Counted from the first letter of the stretch, positions 1 through 12,757 are shown. The stretch: 64,000 nucleotides of DNA from Eulemur rufifrons (GCF_041146395.1 NC_091002.1:1482501-1546500); one strand, 5' to 3'. The notes: generated by a model not told the origin, from the letters alone. Made by a program: numbers and translations.

Positions 1-110
1 ACGTATGTTCACAAAAAAAGCCTGTACATAAATGTTTACTGCAGCTTTATTCACAATAACCAGAAACTGGAAACCACCCAGATGTTGGTCAGCAGGTGAC
101 TGCTCAGAGA
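1..110 (+). mobile_element. Old L1 fragment (end of ORF2)
   Basis: The first bases read like the end of L1 ORF2 and the start of its 3' region (CTGTACATAAATGTTTACTG, then AACCAGAAACTGGAAACCAC), the part that in intact L1 precedes the 'number of copies in water' 3' tail. The element runs off the left edge and fades after about base 110. It lies in the LYAR transcription unit, antisense to it. It is old and diverged; the subfamily is not assigned. Confidence 0.6.
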
Positions 111-1970
111 AGCGCAGGACTCTGCACCAGGGCCACGCCCTACTGACGAAAAGGACAGGATTCCCGACAGGCGCGGCAACCCCGAGGAACCTCCACAGAC
201 TAATGCTGAGTGGAAACAGCCAGTCTCAAAAGGCCACATGCCGTGGAATCCATTTACAGAACATTCTGGAAATTACAGAAGTGGAGGCCAGGTTAGTGAT
301 AGATAGTGAGAGGTTAAGGAGGGGCTGGGGGTGAGAGGAAGTGGGTGTGGCCAACACGCGTCCTGGCCAAGGCCTTGCTCTGCAGTTCTGCAAAGTGTCC
401 CCTCGGGGGAAACGAGGCAAAGGACACCTGGACACCAGAGGGGACGTAAGTCTCCATTACTTCTTACAAGTGCATATGAAGCTACAACATCTCAAAAGAA
501 AACATTTAACTCAACAGGGACACCTATGATAAAGCTTAATGTACAAATGAGGCACAGTAGGAGATCAACGAGAATAACAAACTGGACCGGCTCTAACAAT
601 CTATTGCAGCAAGTCACCTGAATGTGCTCTTTCTCTCTCACATACGATACTGCACTGTCCTCACCCTTCTTATGACGAAGGAGCAGAGCAGGACAGCGAG
701 AGCATCCATCACACTGTTCAGAATGGTGTGCAATTTAAAACTCAGGCATAGCTCACTTCCGGAATTTTCCATTTAGTATTTTAGGACCAAGGGTCCTAAA
801 AACTGCACGTGGGGGGACTACTGTATACACAGTTGGGAGGGGGGTTTTAAGCTAAGAGATGGAACCCAGCCCTGACAGTTAAGAACTTCTGCAGACGAAG
901 CTGTGATCCCCGTTTGGGTCCTGAGGCCTGTTCTGGACTGGCAGCACCCCAGGGTGGGGAGGCAGGAGGACAGAGGTGAGGACTTGCCACCTCCCAGTTG
1001 GAGGGATGCTTCAGGTCCAGGGAGGCGGGAGCAGTTTTGTGGAAGCAGCAGCATTTAAAAGGAACCCCGATGGCCAGGGATTGGATTCCGACAAGCACAC
1101 ACTGTGGTTGAAGAAGAGCGGGTGGTCATGGAGTCACAAGCAAGGAGACACCAGGAAGAGACCCAGAGATGGGGAAGCGAACAGCCCAGTCTGGGTGGAC
1201 TTGAGGGTACTTCTAGGGGAATAATGAGAGGCAGGGACAAGAGAATTGGGAAGGGGAAAAGGGGGCAGGGTCTCAGAAAGCCATACTGGGTTTCTTCTAA
1301 ATTCCAAAGACAATATATATTTCTAGTCCAGATTGCCTTACGGTTTTCCTTAAAGACAGAGGGACAGAAGCCCTATTGGAATGACCCACACATCCTTGAG
1401 AACTGATTTTGCTTTCACATCCTTACACATGCCTCTGGAGGGTAAGACCGTGCCGGAAGTGCCCAGTTCACCTCCTCCTTCCCCAGAAGGGGGCATCTCT
1501 TGGCCCCTGCCCCAACCTACAAAACCCTACATTTGCTTTTCAAATGATGGAAATGATACCTTTTGCAGGAGCCACATGGTCTTCCAGTTCTCCACCCTCA
1601 GGATGTCCTGGGATCTTCATCATTTTCTTCTTAGAATTTGTTTCAACTAAGTATTTAGAAACATTAAAAAGTAAAAGATCTTGCATTTATGCTAGCAGCT
1701 ACCATCCAATGAGACCTTACTCATGCCAGGCACACTCCACACCTCACCCTACTGACTCTCCGAGCAACCTGTCACGCTGGGCTGGAGAGGGGGCACTGGG
1801 GGGCTGAGGGCAAGGTCACCCACCCGGACTGAGCCCAGGCTGGCCTAACCCCAAAGCTCACGCTCTTACCCATGCCTGCTTCAAACACAAAGTCTAACAG
1901 GTTGCATATAACCCAAATTCACAGCTTTAACATTCTTTAATGAATCCTAGAGCACAAGCTAGCTGCTTAC
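111..1970. other. LYAR intronic sequence, no recognised element
   Basis: This stretch lies downstream, in the LYAR direction, of the last LYAR exon visible here. No sequence encoding the rest of LYAR (the lysine-rich tail and the conserved C-terminal domain) was found on the minus strand, so those exons should lie to the left of the window. Short open frames exist on both strands but show no family resemblance. Confidence 0.5.
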
Positions 1971-2379
1971 CTTCTGAGAGCTTCCGCTTCCTTTTCCCCG
2001 TCTCTTCCTGGCCGGCGCCCTGCCCCGGCCCCCCGGCTCCGTGTCCCCACTGCCGCTCCTCCGCAGGCTGGCCTTTGCGCCTCTTCTTCCTGCTCTCCAT
2101 CCCTGCAGAGCCACCGGCCTCGGGGGCCTCCTCCCCAGCAGCCTCAAGGTCAGCCTCCTGTCCCTTTCTGCGCTTCTTAGGGTTCTGACTCTTTGAGTTT
2201 TCTAATTTTAGTTCTTTCTTTTCTTTTTTCCGATTCTTCTGCCGCTCTTCCTTCCTTTCCCTTCTGTTCTTCTTTGCCTCTGCTCGCTCCTCCCTGGCAT
2301 CATTCGCTCTGGAGGTCTCTGCACAGGGATTTGTCACCTGGTTGTGCGCCTGTGGCTCTTGTCCCTTCCTGACTGGCTC
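1971..2379 (-). CDS. LYAR: LYAR coding exon, charged Lys/Glu-rich linker, residues 144-279
   Basis: This is the largest LYAR exon in view. It encodes the highly charged linker (RRERKEERQKNRKKEKKELK, then PKKRRKGQEADLEA and GKRKRKLSEG), rich in KKRR-type nuclear and nucleolar localisation stretches. The donor is TCAGAAG|GTAAGC. The acceptor is placed at AATAAG|GAGCCA because it keeps phase 0 and resumes the family sequence at Glu-Pro-Val. That acceptor is odd: the pyrimidine tract ends about ten bases earlier and GGTAATAAG lies between. A Gly/Gln-rich stretch near residues 255-270 (GHGAGGPGQGAGQEE) is not in the human protein as I recall it. Confidence 0.9.
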
Positions 2380-3759
2380 CTTATTACCAAGCAAAAGAAA
2401 CACACAAACACTCACTCTAAATGTGTGAGCACAGGTGTTCACATCATCGCATGTAATGACTAAATAAACTGTTGAAGAAAAATGGTTTTATCACTTACCA
2501 TTTTATAACTGTGGGCCCCCCACCCCCCACAGCTAAACTGAAGCAGTAATATGCAGAATGGGAACAACTCCCCCAGCCCACAGCCCTCTGCACTGAACAG
2601 ACATTTTTCAATCCACGGGGAAAAGGAAGAATAATTATGTGACCTGAGCCAGACCGTTCATTCTGGCTCACTGTTCACTTCTCTTTTGCATGAAAGAAGA
2701 GAAAAGCACTTAGGTATGGAGAAACCATTGGGTTCACGTGTCTGCAGACCTGGGTTCAAGTTCCAGCTCTGTTAATTAGTCAGGCGACCCAGGGCAGGTT
2801 ATTCATCTGCTCTGAACCTGTTTCCTCATCTGTGAAATGAGAGGTGGCAATACCTCCCTATACCAGGATGGACGGAGAAGACGGGAGAAGACACGTAGGT
2901 GCCCAGCACGGTCGATGCTCAATAAACCAGCCCAATGCATGCGAAGTTTTGTGAATTATCAAGTATTAATATTAGACAAAGGAACTGTTATTATCATCAT
3001 TATTCATATTAGATAGTTGTCCTCAGGGGATGGTCCAGGGACGCCTGGATATAGTGGAAAGGACTGTGAGTAAGGAACCACAGAGAACCAAACTTCACGC
3101 ACTGGACGAAGACCAGCTTTCCGTTGGCTACATTACCTTACCTCAAGCGATGACCTGGAGCAACATCCCGCACTGCTCCAAGAACACCACTGCCTCTGGG
3201 AGGAAGGGAGCAGGCCAGCGGCAGCAGCTCCAGGGCTGCTGCGGGTGCCAGAAACCAGCAGGCTGACGCACCTGCAGGCCTGGGTGCAAGTTCCAGCTCT
3301 GTTAACTGCCAGCCAGAGGAGAGGGCAAGCGACCTACGGTCTTCCTCCTCTGGGAGACTGTAGGTAGCAAAGGGGAACTATTATCCCTAAAACTGGACCA
3401 AATAAAGGAGGACGGGCTTTCGCTAGAGTCCAAGACTTCACACCTTAATGCTCAATCTCTAGTTGGAAGAGCAGCGTTAGGAAACAGATATTGAACTAAA
3501 TAGTTGACGTTTTCTCAGTAGCTGTGGTTCAGAGACACTGAGCCATCAAGGCTCATGGATGAATTCAGAAATAGATTCAGGAGGAAGACTAGGACAAAGA
3601 AACTTTACATCTACTCTACAATTCTGTTGGTATCTTCTAGTAAAATATTATTACGACCACTGAATGCCTGAGACCTTAGCTTCCCTGCTACCCAATCTAG
3701 ACCAAGTCTCCAGCTACCACTTTGCCTCTATGCCCAAACCAATTCCTTGGCCACTGGTG
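2380..3759. other. LYAR intron with MIR fragments
   Basis: Intronic DNA between LYAR exons. A tRNA-derived MIR SINE is visible at about 2740-2930, and a second short piece with the same 'TGCAAGTTCCAGCTCTGTTA' core at about 3280-3310. The rest has no recognised element and no supported gene. Confidence 0.55.
2740..2930 (+). mobile_element. MIR SINE
   Basis: It shows the usual MIR order: a CTGGGTTCAAGTTCCAGCTC core, the 'CCTCATCTGTGAAATGAG' segment, then the tail GTGCCCAGCACGG…GCTCAATAAA. It is an ancient mammalian SINE in a LYAR intron. Confidence 0.8.
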
Positions 3760-3812
3760 GGGGCTGGGGGAGGGGGGAGGGGGGAGGGAGGGAGGGAGGG
3801 AGGGAGGGAGGA
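3760..3812. repeat. (GGGA)n polypurine tract
   Basis: An uninterrupted purine run begins GGGGGCTGGGGGAGGGGGG and continues as perfect GGGA tetranucleotides. Runs of three or more G at short spacing could form a G-quadruplex on this strand. It is likely length-polymorphic. Confidence 0.9.
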
Positions 3813-3849
3813 TGCACATGCTCATCCATCCAGCAGCTGCTCAATATAT

Positions 3850-4080
3850 TCTTCCCCATCTTCTTCCCCCTTCATTCCATGCTCTCCTCGACACCTGGAC
3901 TGACTTGCCTGCCAGAGCCTCCTCTCTTAGTCTCAGCCTCTCCACTGCCTTCTGCCTCCTCACAGCACTTATCAGGACCAGATGTTACTCTGTGACACAT
4001 ATACGTGGCTGCCTGTCTCCCCTGTTAGAGGATAGCTCCATGCAGGCAGGACTTTGGCCTAATGATGGCTGGATCCACAG
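3850..4080 (+). mobile_element. L2 LINE fragment, probable
   Basis: The order of phrases (CTGCCTCCTCACAGCACTTA, then GATAGCTCCATGCAGGCAGG, then ACTTTGGCCT) resembles the 3' end of L2. The match is diverged and the edges are approximate. Confidence 0.5.
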
Positions 4081-4099
4081 TGACCAGGCTAGCTGAGAT

Positions 4100-4830
4100 G
4101 GGGTTGAGAAGGACAGAAAAGCACCCAGCCTGAGCCTGGTGAGCAGTTACAGGACAGACACTGATGTGTGGACAGAGAAAACCTCAGGACCTTTCGCTTT
4201 GCAGACAAAACCAGGGACATGCCGGGAGGGTCACAGAGCAAAGGCAAAGGAATTTACCATGGGCTGTTGACTGATCATTTAATTTTAGTATGTTTAAGAT
4301 ATTTTAATATGTTCTTTCAAAAGGGAAACTGGAAAATATGATTTTTTTAAACCCTGCAGTTGAATTAAGCAATTTCACACCTTTGTTTCTTAGTTAAAAT
4401 AAATAACCTTTAAAAAATAGGTGCCACATAAATCCCAATTAAGTGGTTGGTTATAAGGTTTCAAAGGCCCAATCTGTATATTCTGAAAGACACAAATGAT
4501 ATACTGCCAAGATAAAGTTTCATTTTGATCTCAATTTGCTGCCAAAATGATTCTCTCTGCACAAAGCAAATCAACCCTTGATAATTTGACTAGAATAAAA
4601 GACCAGTCAGAACTTTGTTTTTTGAAACTACTGATATGTGTCTCCAAATAGGATAAAGCTCCAAATGGAAGCAAAGTACAACTGAATGGGGGAAAAAAAT
4701 TTTAAATTAACAATGTAATCAACAATATGGCTAAATGATATCAAACTAAGACTTTCTGCATGTATATTCCACATTTAGGACCTCTCACTATCAAACCATT
4801 GACTAACAGGCAGCTAATTTAATTAATCAA
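4100..4830. other. LYAR intron, nothing recognised
   Basis: A/T-rich intronic sequence. No exon-like segment, tRNA-like fold or familiar repeat was seen on either strand. Confidence 0.4.
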
Positions 4831-4960
4831 AGGAATGCTCCCTCCAGCAGAAGGAAGGAGTTGTATGAGAACTGAGTGCCCACTGAATACTGGGGCATCC
4901 TCATCTACCTTAACACTACAAGATTAAGAGGCCGCCCATGGCCCCCTAACCCCTTATCTT
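4830..4960 (-). repeat. Unassigned repeat, also present inverted at 7640-7745
   Basis: The reverse complement of this segment (GGGGGCCATGGGCGGCCTCT…CCCCAGTATTC, preceded by …CAACTCCTTCC on the same strand) resembles 7640-7745 in the opposite order of strands. It is therefore a dispersed element present twice here. I do not recognise the family. Confidence 0.55.
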
Positions 4961-5088
4961 AAGAACACCTCATCACTATGTCCTTACCCTGTTTTTTCTT
5001 CATAACACCACCATCGCCACCTGAGATACTTTAGATTTTTTGTTCGGGGACTGGCACAGATTAGACACTCAGTAAGTTTTTATTTTTT

Positions 5089-5423
<335 letters not shown>

Positions 5424-5794
5424 TAAGGAAACTGAGGCTCAGAAGGTGAATAACATGCCCAAGATCAAATGTGAGGCAAACAGCACAGCAGGGACTCGAA
5501 CCAGGGCTGTCAGAAATCCAAAGCTCCCGTTTTCACCAAAGCATGCCACTGCCTGATGTCTAAGCAAATCGTTACATGTTAGCTGGCACCATTACCAAAC
5601 ATTGGGATTAAATATGTCTCTGCACAATAAGGAAACCTTCTCCGCTGTGCACTCAGTTCATTCCTTCTCATAAACGGAGGCACAAAGAGGCTCTCTGAAA
5701 AAGAAGGCTGTCTCGACCTCCAAGAATAAGACATTCCCATTTCAGTACTATGAATTTTCGCCACACTGCAAATCTAAAATTAGATAGAACTTAC

Positions 5795-5878
5795 ACCACT
5801 GGAAGCTTCAGAAAAGATATTCCACACCTGCTCCAGAATGGATTCATTATGAACTTTTAAACTGTTCTTCATCCAATT
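5795..5878 (-). CDS. LYAR: LYAR coding exon, residues 116-143
   Basis: This 84-base exon is in phase 0 at both ends. The acceptor TTTATAG|AATTGG follows an unusual A/T-rich tract; the donor is CAGTGGT|GTAAGT. It encodes NWMKNSLKVHNESILEQVWN and then IFSEASSG, a close match to the family. A second possible donor four bases upstream (CAGTG|GTGTAAG) would break the frame into the next exon, so the downstream GT was chosen. Confidence 0.93.
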
Positions 5879-5920
5879 CTATAAAAAAAACAAAACAAAA
5901 AAAAACAACCATTTATCCCA

Positions 5921-6077
5921 TTTTTTTTTTATTTGTTTTATTTCAAAATATTAAGGGGGTACAAATGTTTTTGTTACATGGATAGTTTTTGTAATGCTTG
6001 AGTCAGGGCTATAAATGTGCCCATCAGCCAAATAGTGACCAATGTACTCATTAGGTAGGCTTTTCCCTGCCCCTGTA
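5921..6077 (-). mobile_element. Very short L1 3' end, minus strand
   Basis: A poly-T run is followed by the reverse complement of an L1 3' tail (AATATTAAGGGGGTACAAAT…ATAAATGTGCCCATCAGCC). The flanks ATTTATCCCATTTT at 5911-5924 and 6078-6091 are identical and form the target-site duplication. The insertion is severely 5'-truncated, about 155 bases, in the intron between two LYAR exons. Confidence 0.85.
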
Positions 6078-6161
6078 ATTTATCCCATTTTGACGAGTAC
6101 ACACAAGCTCAGTCACTGGCCACACAGCTCCTCCATACAGGGAAGTGAATCCAACCCATAC

Positions 6162-6269
6162 CTGAAATTTTGCCTTTTTCCTGGGAACATTGTCAAAAGC
6201 ACCAATTTGTTCTAAGAGTTCTCTCACTTTGGGGCTGACATTCGGTCTCTTTATTAATTCATTAATTTT
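6162..6269 (-). CDS. LYAR: LYAR coding exon, residues 80-115
   Basis: This 108-base exon is in phase 0 at both ends, with acceptor TTTTGTAG|AAAA and donor TTTCAG|GTATGG. It encodes KINELIKRPNVSPKVRELLE followed by a segment ending KKAKFQ, a helical region conserved in LYAR between the zinc fingers and the charged tail. An old L1 tail at 5921-6077 sits 85 bases downstream in the intron and does not touch the exon. Confidence 0.95.
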
Positions 6270-6535
6270 CTACAAAAAAGATAAAAACAAAAACAATTGA
6301 CACATGAATTTCATGAAAGCCAAACTAAAAAGTCCTTGCTGTAGCTAAAGGGTTCACATTTTAAACCTATATTCTGCATTTATGCGATGCTTAAAAATAT
6401 ATAGATTAACTTCTATTTAACGTAGTACTGGCATTCTAGCCAGCGCATTTAGGCAAGAAAGAAATAAAAGGCATAGCCTAATTGGAAGGACAAAGTAAAA
6501 TTATCCTTGTTCACAGACAATGTAGTCTTTTCTTC

Positions 6536-7193
<658 letters not shown>

Positions 7194-7569
7194 TAGAAAA
7201 CCCTAAAGATTCCACCCTAAAACTGTTAGAACTAATAAATTAGTTCAGCAAAGTTTCAGGATATAAGATCAACACTCAAAAATCAAGTTGCATTTCCATA
7301 CACTAAAATGAACCCGAAAAGGAAATTAAGAAAATAATTCCATTTGCAACATCATCAAAATAAACGGAATTTGGCAGGAATAAACCTAACCAAAGAGGCA
7401 GAGACTTATATACTGAAAAGCAAAATATATTGCTAAAATAAATGAAAGTAGACACAAATAAATGAAAAGACATCCCGTGTACATGGACTGGAAGACTTAA
7501 TATCATTAAAATGTTAATACTACACAAAGCACAATTCAATGCAATTCCTATCAAAATCCAGTTTATATA

Positions 7570-7745
7570 CATATATTTTATATATGTGTGTGTGTGTGTG
7601 TGTGTGTTTTCCCCCCACACACAGTAACAAGCTATTCCTCTAGATAGGCATAAGGGGGCCATGGGCAGCCTCTTACTGTTACAGTGTTGAGGTAGGTGAG
7701 AATGCCCAGTATTCATGGACACTAAATCCACATGCAACTCCTTCT
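7570..7745 (+). repeat. Foreign segment within L1: TG microsatellite plus unassigned repeat
   Basis: L1 ORF2 is continuous up to about 7562 (CTATCAAAATCCA) and from about 7775 (CCTAAAATTCACATGGAAT). The intervening bases are not L1. They hold an AT/TG microsatellite (about 7563-7606) and a segment (GGGGGCCATGGGCAGCCTCT…) homologous to the minus strand of 4830-4960. Confidence 0.6.
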
Positions 7746-7761
7746 TTCTAGTGGAGACAGA

Positions 7762-7793
7762 ATTCCATGTGAATCCTAAAATTCACATGGAAT
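7762..7793. repeat. Perfect 13-bp inverted repeat at insert edge
   Basis: ATTCCATGTGAAT at 7762-7774 and its exact reverse complement ATTCACATGGAAT at 7781-7793, separated by CCTAAA. The right arm is native L1 sequence, so the left arm is an inverted copy made at the breakpoint. Confidence 0.9.
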
Positions 7794-8235
7794 CTCAAAG
7801 AACACCAAAATAGCCAGAACAATCTTGAAAAAGAATAAAGTTGGAAGTCTCATGCTTACTACAATACTACAGTAATCAAAACAGTGTGGTATTGGAATAG
7901 AGATAAACATACAAACTAATGGAACAGAGACTCCAGAAAGAAACCCTTACATACACGGTCAAATGATTTTCAACAACGGTGCCATGACCATTCAATGGGA
8001 GAAAGGACAGTTTTCAACAACTGGTGCTGACAAAACTGGATATCCATATGCAAAATAATGAACTTGGACCCTTACCTAATGCCATATATAAAAACTAACT
8101 CAAAATGGATCAGAGATCTAAACTTAAGAGCAAAACTATAAACCTTTAGAAGAAAGTATAGAGGAAAAGCTTCAAGACGTTGGACTTGGCAATAATTTCT
8201 TGGATATGACATGAAGAGCACAGGCAATAAAATTA

Positions 8236-8568
<333 letters not shown>

Positions 8569-9560
8569 AAGGACACTATCAACAGTGAAAAGGCAACCCA
8601 CAGAATGGGAGAAAATATTTGCAAATCATATACGATAAAGGGCTAATATTCAAAATATAAAGAACTCCTACAACTCAACAACAAAAAAACAAACAAGCTG
8701 ATTACAACATGGGCAAAGGACTTAAATAGATATTTCTTCAAAGAAAATATACAAATAGCCAATAAATACATGAAAAGATGTTCAACATCAGTAATCATTA
8801 GGGAAATGCAAACAAAAGCCACAATGAGATACCACTTTGCACCCATTAGGATGGCTACCCTTAAAAAATTAGAAAATAACAAGCGTTGGCAAGGATGTGG
8901 AGGCATTGGAACCCTTGTGCATTGCTGGTGGGAATGCTGCAGCTGCTACAGAAAATAGTACAGAGGTTCCTCAAAACATTAAAAATAGAATTACCATACG
9001 ATCCAGCAATTCCACTGCTGGGTATATATCCAAAAGAATTGAAAGCAGGGATTTAAAGAGATATTTGTACACTCATGTTCACAGCAGCATTTTTCACAAC
9101 AGGCAAGAGTAAGAAGTGTCCATTGAGAGAGAAATAAACAAAATATATTCTATCTATACAATGGATTATTTTTTCAGCCTTAAAAGGAAGGCAATTCTGA
9201 CACATGCTACAACACAGATGCGCCTTGAAGATACTGTTATGGTAAAGATATTATGTTAAGGTAAATAAGCTAGCCACAAAAGGATAAATACTGTATGATT
9301 TCACTTATATGGGATACCCAGAGTAGTCAAATTCATAGAGACAGAAAGTAGACTGCGGTTACTAGGGGCTGGGGAGGGAGATTGGGGAGTTAGCATTTAA
9401 TGGGGACAGAGTTCCAGTTTGGAGAGATAGAAAAGTTCTGGAAATGGATGCTAGGGGTGGCTGTAGAACAATGTGAATATACTTAATTGTATGCTTTGAA
9501 ATGGTTAAAAGGGTAAATTTTATGTTGTGTATACTTTAACCACAGTAAAAAGAAAAAACA

Positions 9561-10810
9561 AACTGAAGAAGAGAATATAAACAAACCAAATGTGATCAAA
9601 AGAATCAGATAAAAGTGGGCATTATAGGGACTAGGGCATAAACTGAGAATAAGATAATGACATTAAGATCTAATAAATAAATCTGAAATAAGAACAGGAC
9701 AGAGATGAAAATCTAATTAGAGACCTAGAGAAAACGCATCTGGCAATCCCAGTGAAGGCAGAGGAAAGAAAGAATTATTAAAGTTGGGAGACATCGGTAG
9801 ACAGGAAGGAGGTCACCAATGAGCCAACATTAGGAGCTAAACAAACATAATGGAGGAAAATGTCCCTGCCGTTAGGAATCCACGTATAAACAGACCAGAA
9901 AAAACGATGCAGGATACTAAGGATAAGGAAGTGGCTTCAGGCACCCAGGCAGGAAAACGTACACCAAGAAAACAAGACAAACGTCAACAGGGAAAGAATG
10001 AGGCCCAGCACTCGCTGGAGCAGCCAGCAGTGTCAGGGAAGAACAGGGCACTGGCGACAAGGTTTAGAGGAAAACACTGCGACCCGTGTGAGATGCTAAA
10101 TGTTCTTCCCAATCTGCTATCCACAGTCTGGCTGGAAGCCCGGAGACACCTGAGGTGCTCGGCTAACATTCACACCGGTCTGTTCTAGCTGACTAGTTTT
10201 GCTCTCGTGTGTTACTTTCTTCTCTGTGTTTTTTCTGTATTACTTGAGTGTTTTTTAAAAATTAATGCACACCTATTTTTTATTAAAATGATAAAGCTAT
10301 AAAAATTAACAAAAAAAAAAAGAGAGCAGCAGGATCAGAGTGTCAGAAATGACACAGGTGAGGTTTGAGGAGCCAGCCCCAAGGGAGGAATCCAGCAGGT
10401 GAAATCCAGCAGAACTTTTAAGGGAGCAAGTTTCTGCAAGTGTGGGGGAGATGCTAGAAGGAAGAAGTGAGACAAAGTCTGAAACAGTCCAGTCTTATTG
10501 TGAAAGGAGAAAGGGTCCCTCTGGGGATCAATATTCTGAGCTCTTTATAATACTAATGACTTCAAAATACCCAACCTACTAATAAAAAGCTTTTGGAGAA
10601 CAGGGATCCCTTCTGACAAGATTCTTTAACTCTATTTGTTAAAAAGTGGGTTTTAAGGATTTCAGGGAAAGAACAAAATCCCAAATGCACGTCAGTCAGA
10701 AGGGTCCCAGAGCAGCCCGTTTAGCACAGAGGAATCAGCCGCCGGCCACCAGCGGACGGGGCAGAACCACAAGTTAGTTCTTGATTTGTAACACAGTAGC
10801 AGGGCTGACG
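9561..10810. other. LYAR intron, unassigned
   Basis: No gene is supported. An A/T-rich stretch ending in poly-A at about 10308-10320 could be the tail of an old retroelement, but its body is not recognised. An open frame at 9850-10188 encodes a lysine-rich peptide without family resemblance. Confidence 0.4.
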
Positions 10811-10811
10811 A

Positions 10812-11045
10812 TGCCTGAGAGTTTTACAGCAAAGGTCAGCAAACCTTGTCTGTAAAGGGCCAGAGAATAAATATTTAGGCTTTGCAGGTATCTGTCACAA
10901 CTACTCAATGACACCCTTATAGCACTAAAGCAGCCAAAGGCAACAGATGAACAAATGGACGTGGCTGTGTTTCAATAAAACTTTACTGATAAAGAGGCAG
11001 TGTGCCGCCTCTGGCCATGGGCCGTTGTTTGCTGACTTCTGCTTT
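10812..11045 (+). mobile_element. hAT-type MER element (non-autonomous DNA transposon)
   Basis: The phrases CAAACCTTGTCTGTAAAGGG, TAAATATTTAGGCTTTG, CTACTCAATGACACCCTTAT and GTGTTTCAATAAAACTTTAC in this order are typical of a common mammalian hAT-Charlie MER family. The exact name is not certain. It is an old, immobile copy. Confidence 0.7.
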
Positions 11046-11961
11046 AGAGGATTTCCTGCGGCTGTGACGAAAGCAGAGGTAGAACTCATAGACCCAGGTT
11101 CCTCAAACTCAGGGCCTAGGAATGTAATCTGGTTCTCAAAGGATTACAGATGGAGTGCCCAAAAGTGTGGCTGATGGTCACCAGCCTAAACATCTTAGCC
11201 AAGGTTTCAATAGCTTCTCCATCTGCACTGGGCAGACTTTGTAAGTCCTTCGTGAACAGAAGACTTGCCTGCCTAGGAGTATGCTCAATCAGTACGCTAC
11301 TCAACATAGTCAGCATCAGAAAACTCACATTGAAAACTTTCATCAAATGGAATAACTTTATTTTTATTGGTGGTTTTATGGACATTTTTCCACATATATG
11401 ACATCTGTCTTTTCACTCTCCTGCCTTCCTTTCTGAGTCCCTCCTGCTGCTATCTATTCTGTACATGGTAACATTTCACAAGTTACGCTTCTCAGTGAAT
11501 TAGGGATTTCAATGCTTTTGCCAATAAATTTTCTACTTAACCAAAGTGAAAACATGTACTTTTATATTAATGAAAGTGTCTTTATTTTGCCTAATTCTGA
11601 TGACTGACAGACATGACAGATTAACATAGTTTGAGTTTTAAAAGTCGCATTATCACTAAACGTACAGAAAGATTAGAAAGCTTCCACTCAGTTTCATAGC
11701 TGGGGGAAACCTAGTGAGAATTCTAAAGTATTTTTGCAAGAAATCTGCAAAATACATGGATTGCAGACACAACGTACTGCAATGATACTAACAGAAAAAT
11801 AAAGAACTCTTATTCAAGTGGTTTGGTTCAACCTCAGTCTATTCTAGGACATGATGTTTCCAGGACTTGTCTGCAGGGATAACATTTACTCAGTCTCTTG
11901 GGCTTCCAAAGAAAGAGGAAGGTGTCAGATGAAGCTACTCCATGAATTAGAAAGACGTTAC
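11046..11961. other. LYAR intron, unassigned
   Basis: A/T-rich intronic DNA directly downstream of a LYAR exon on the minus strand. No repeat or gene was recognised. Confidence 0.4.
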
Positions 11962-12076
11962 CTGAATCCACGCCTGCTGTTTAATATCGCCTTTGTGGGT
12001 TTTACCTTCATAGCCTTTGCCGCCATACTTCTGATCTTCACTTATGCATTTCACATGGTTTTTATAGTCATCGCCC
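11962..12076 (-). CDS. LYAR: LYAR coding exon, residues 41-79
   Basis: The exon runs from the acceptor CTTTAAAG|GGGCG to the donor ATTCAG|GTAACG on the minus strand. It encodes GDDYKNHVKC, supplying the last ligands of the second zinc finger (His48, Cys51), then a conserved Gly/Lys-rich segment, YGGKGYEGKT, and ends with AWIQ in phase 0. All of this matches the LYAR family. The polypyrimidine tract before the acceptor is weak, but the phase and protein match leave little doubt. Confidence 0.94.
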
Positions 12077-12482
12077 CTTTAAAGTGATCAAAAATTCCAC
12101 CATTAGACTGACACCCAGGCTGCAGGCCCTGACTAGTGCCAGCATGCTGCTCCTACCTCCTGTGGTCCACACTGTATTTTTTCAGTATGTCCATGGCACA
12201 AGCACCCACCTACTTCGCTCGCCGTCTTTATGACCTCCTGGTCATAACCACACCTCCCTGCTTCCAAACTCTTCAATACAAGACCCACTATAATTTTTCA
12301 CCCATTTTTATATACAAACATCTTAGACCAAACAGATAGGCAGTATTTCTTTTTTTTTAGTCACAAGTATATATAAACTGAGTAAAAAAGAAAATAAAAT
12401 TCTCTGCAATAGGGTAGTTTTATCTTAAATTACAAAAATCTGAGTTCCTGGAAATATAGTAGGCCATCAATAATCAGTTCTA

Positions 12483-12757
12483 GGCTGGGCACAGTGGCTC
12501 ACACCTATAATCCTTGCACTTTGGGAGGCCAAGGCAGGAGGAATGCTTGAGACCAGGAGTTCCAGACCAGCCTGAGCAAGAGTGAGACCCCATCTCTACT
12601 AAAAACAGAAAAAATTAACCAGGCATCACCTGTAGTCCCAGCTAATCAGGAGGCTGGGGCAAGAGGCTTGCTTGAGCCTAGGAGTTTGAGGTTACAGTGA
12701 GCTATGATGCCACTGCACTCTAGCCCAGGTGACAGAGTGAGACTCTGTCTCAAAAAT
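12483..12757 (+). mobile_element. Alu
   Basis: A dimeric Alu from GGCTGGGCACAGTGGCTCAC to GACTCTGTCTCAAAAATATC, with a shortened middle linker. The short flanks ATCAGTT lie on both sides. It sits in LYAR intron sequence. Confidence 0.9.

Noticed and set aside
1927..2442. Independent small gene starting at the ATG at 2442 on the minus strand
   Set aside because: The upstream 21 codons are intron; from 2379 the sequence is a LYAR exon in frame with the preceding exons.
10320..10500. Possible processed pseudogene after a poly-A run
   Set aside because: No coding remnant could be recognised on either strand.
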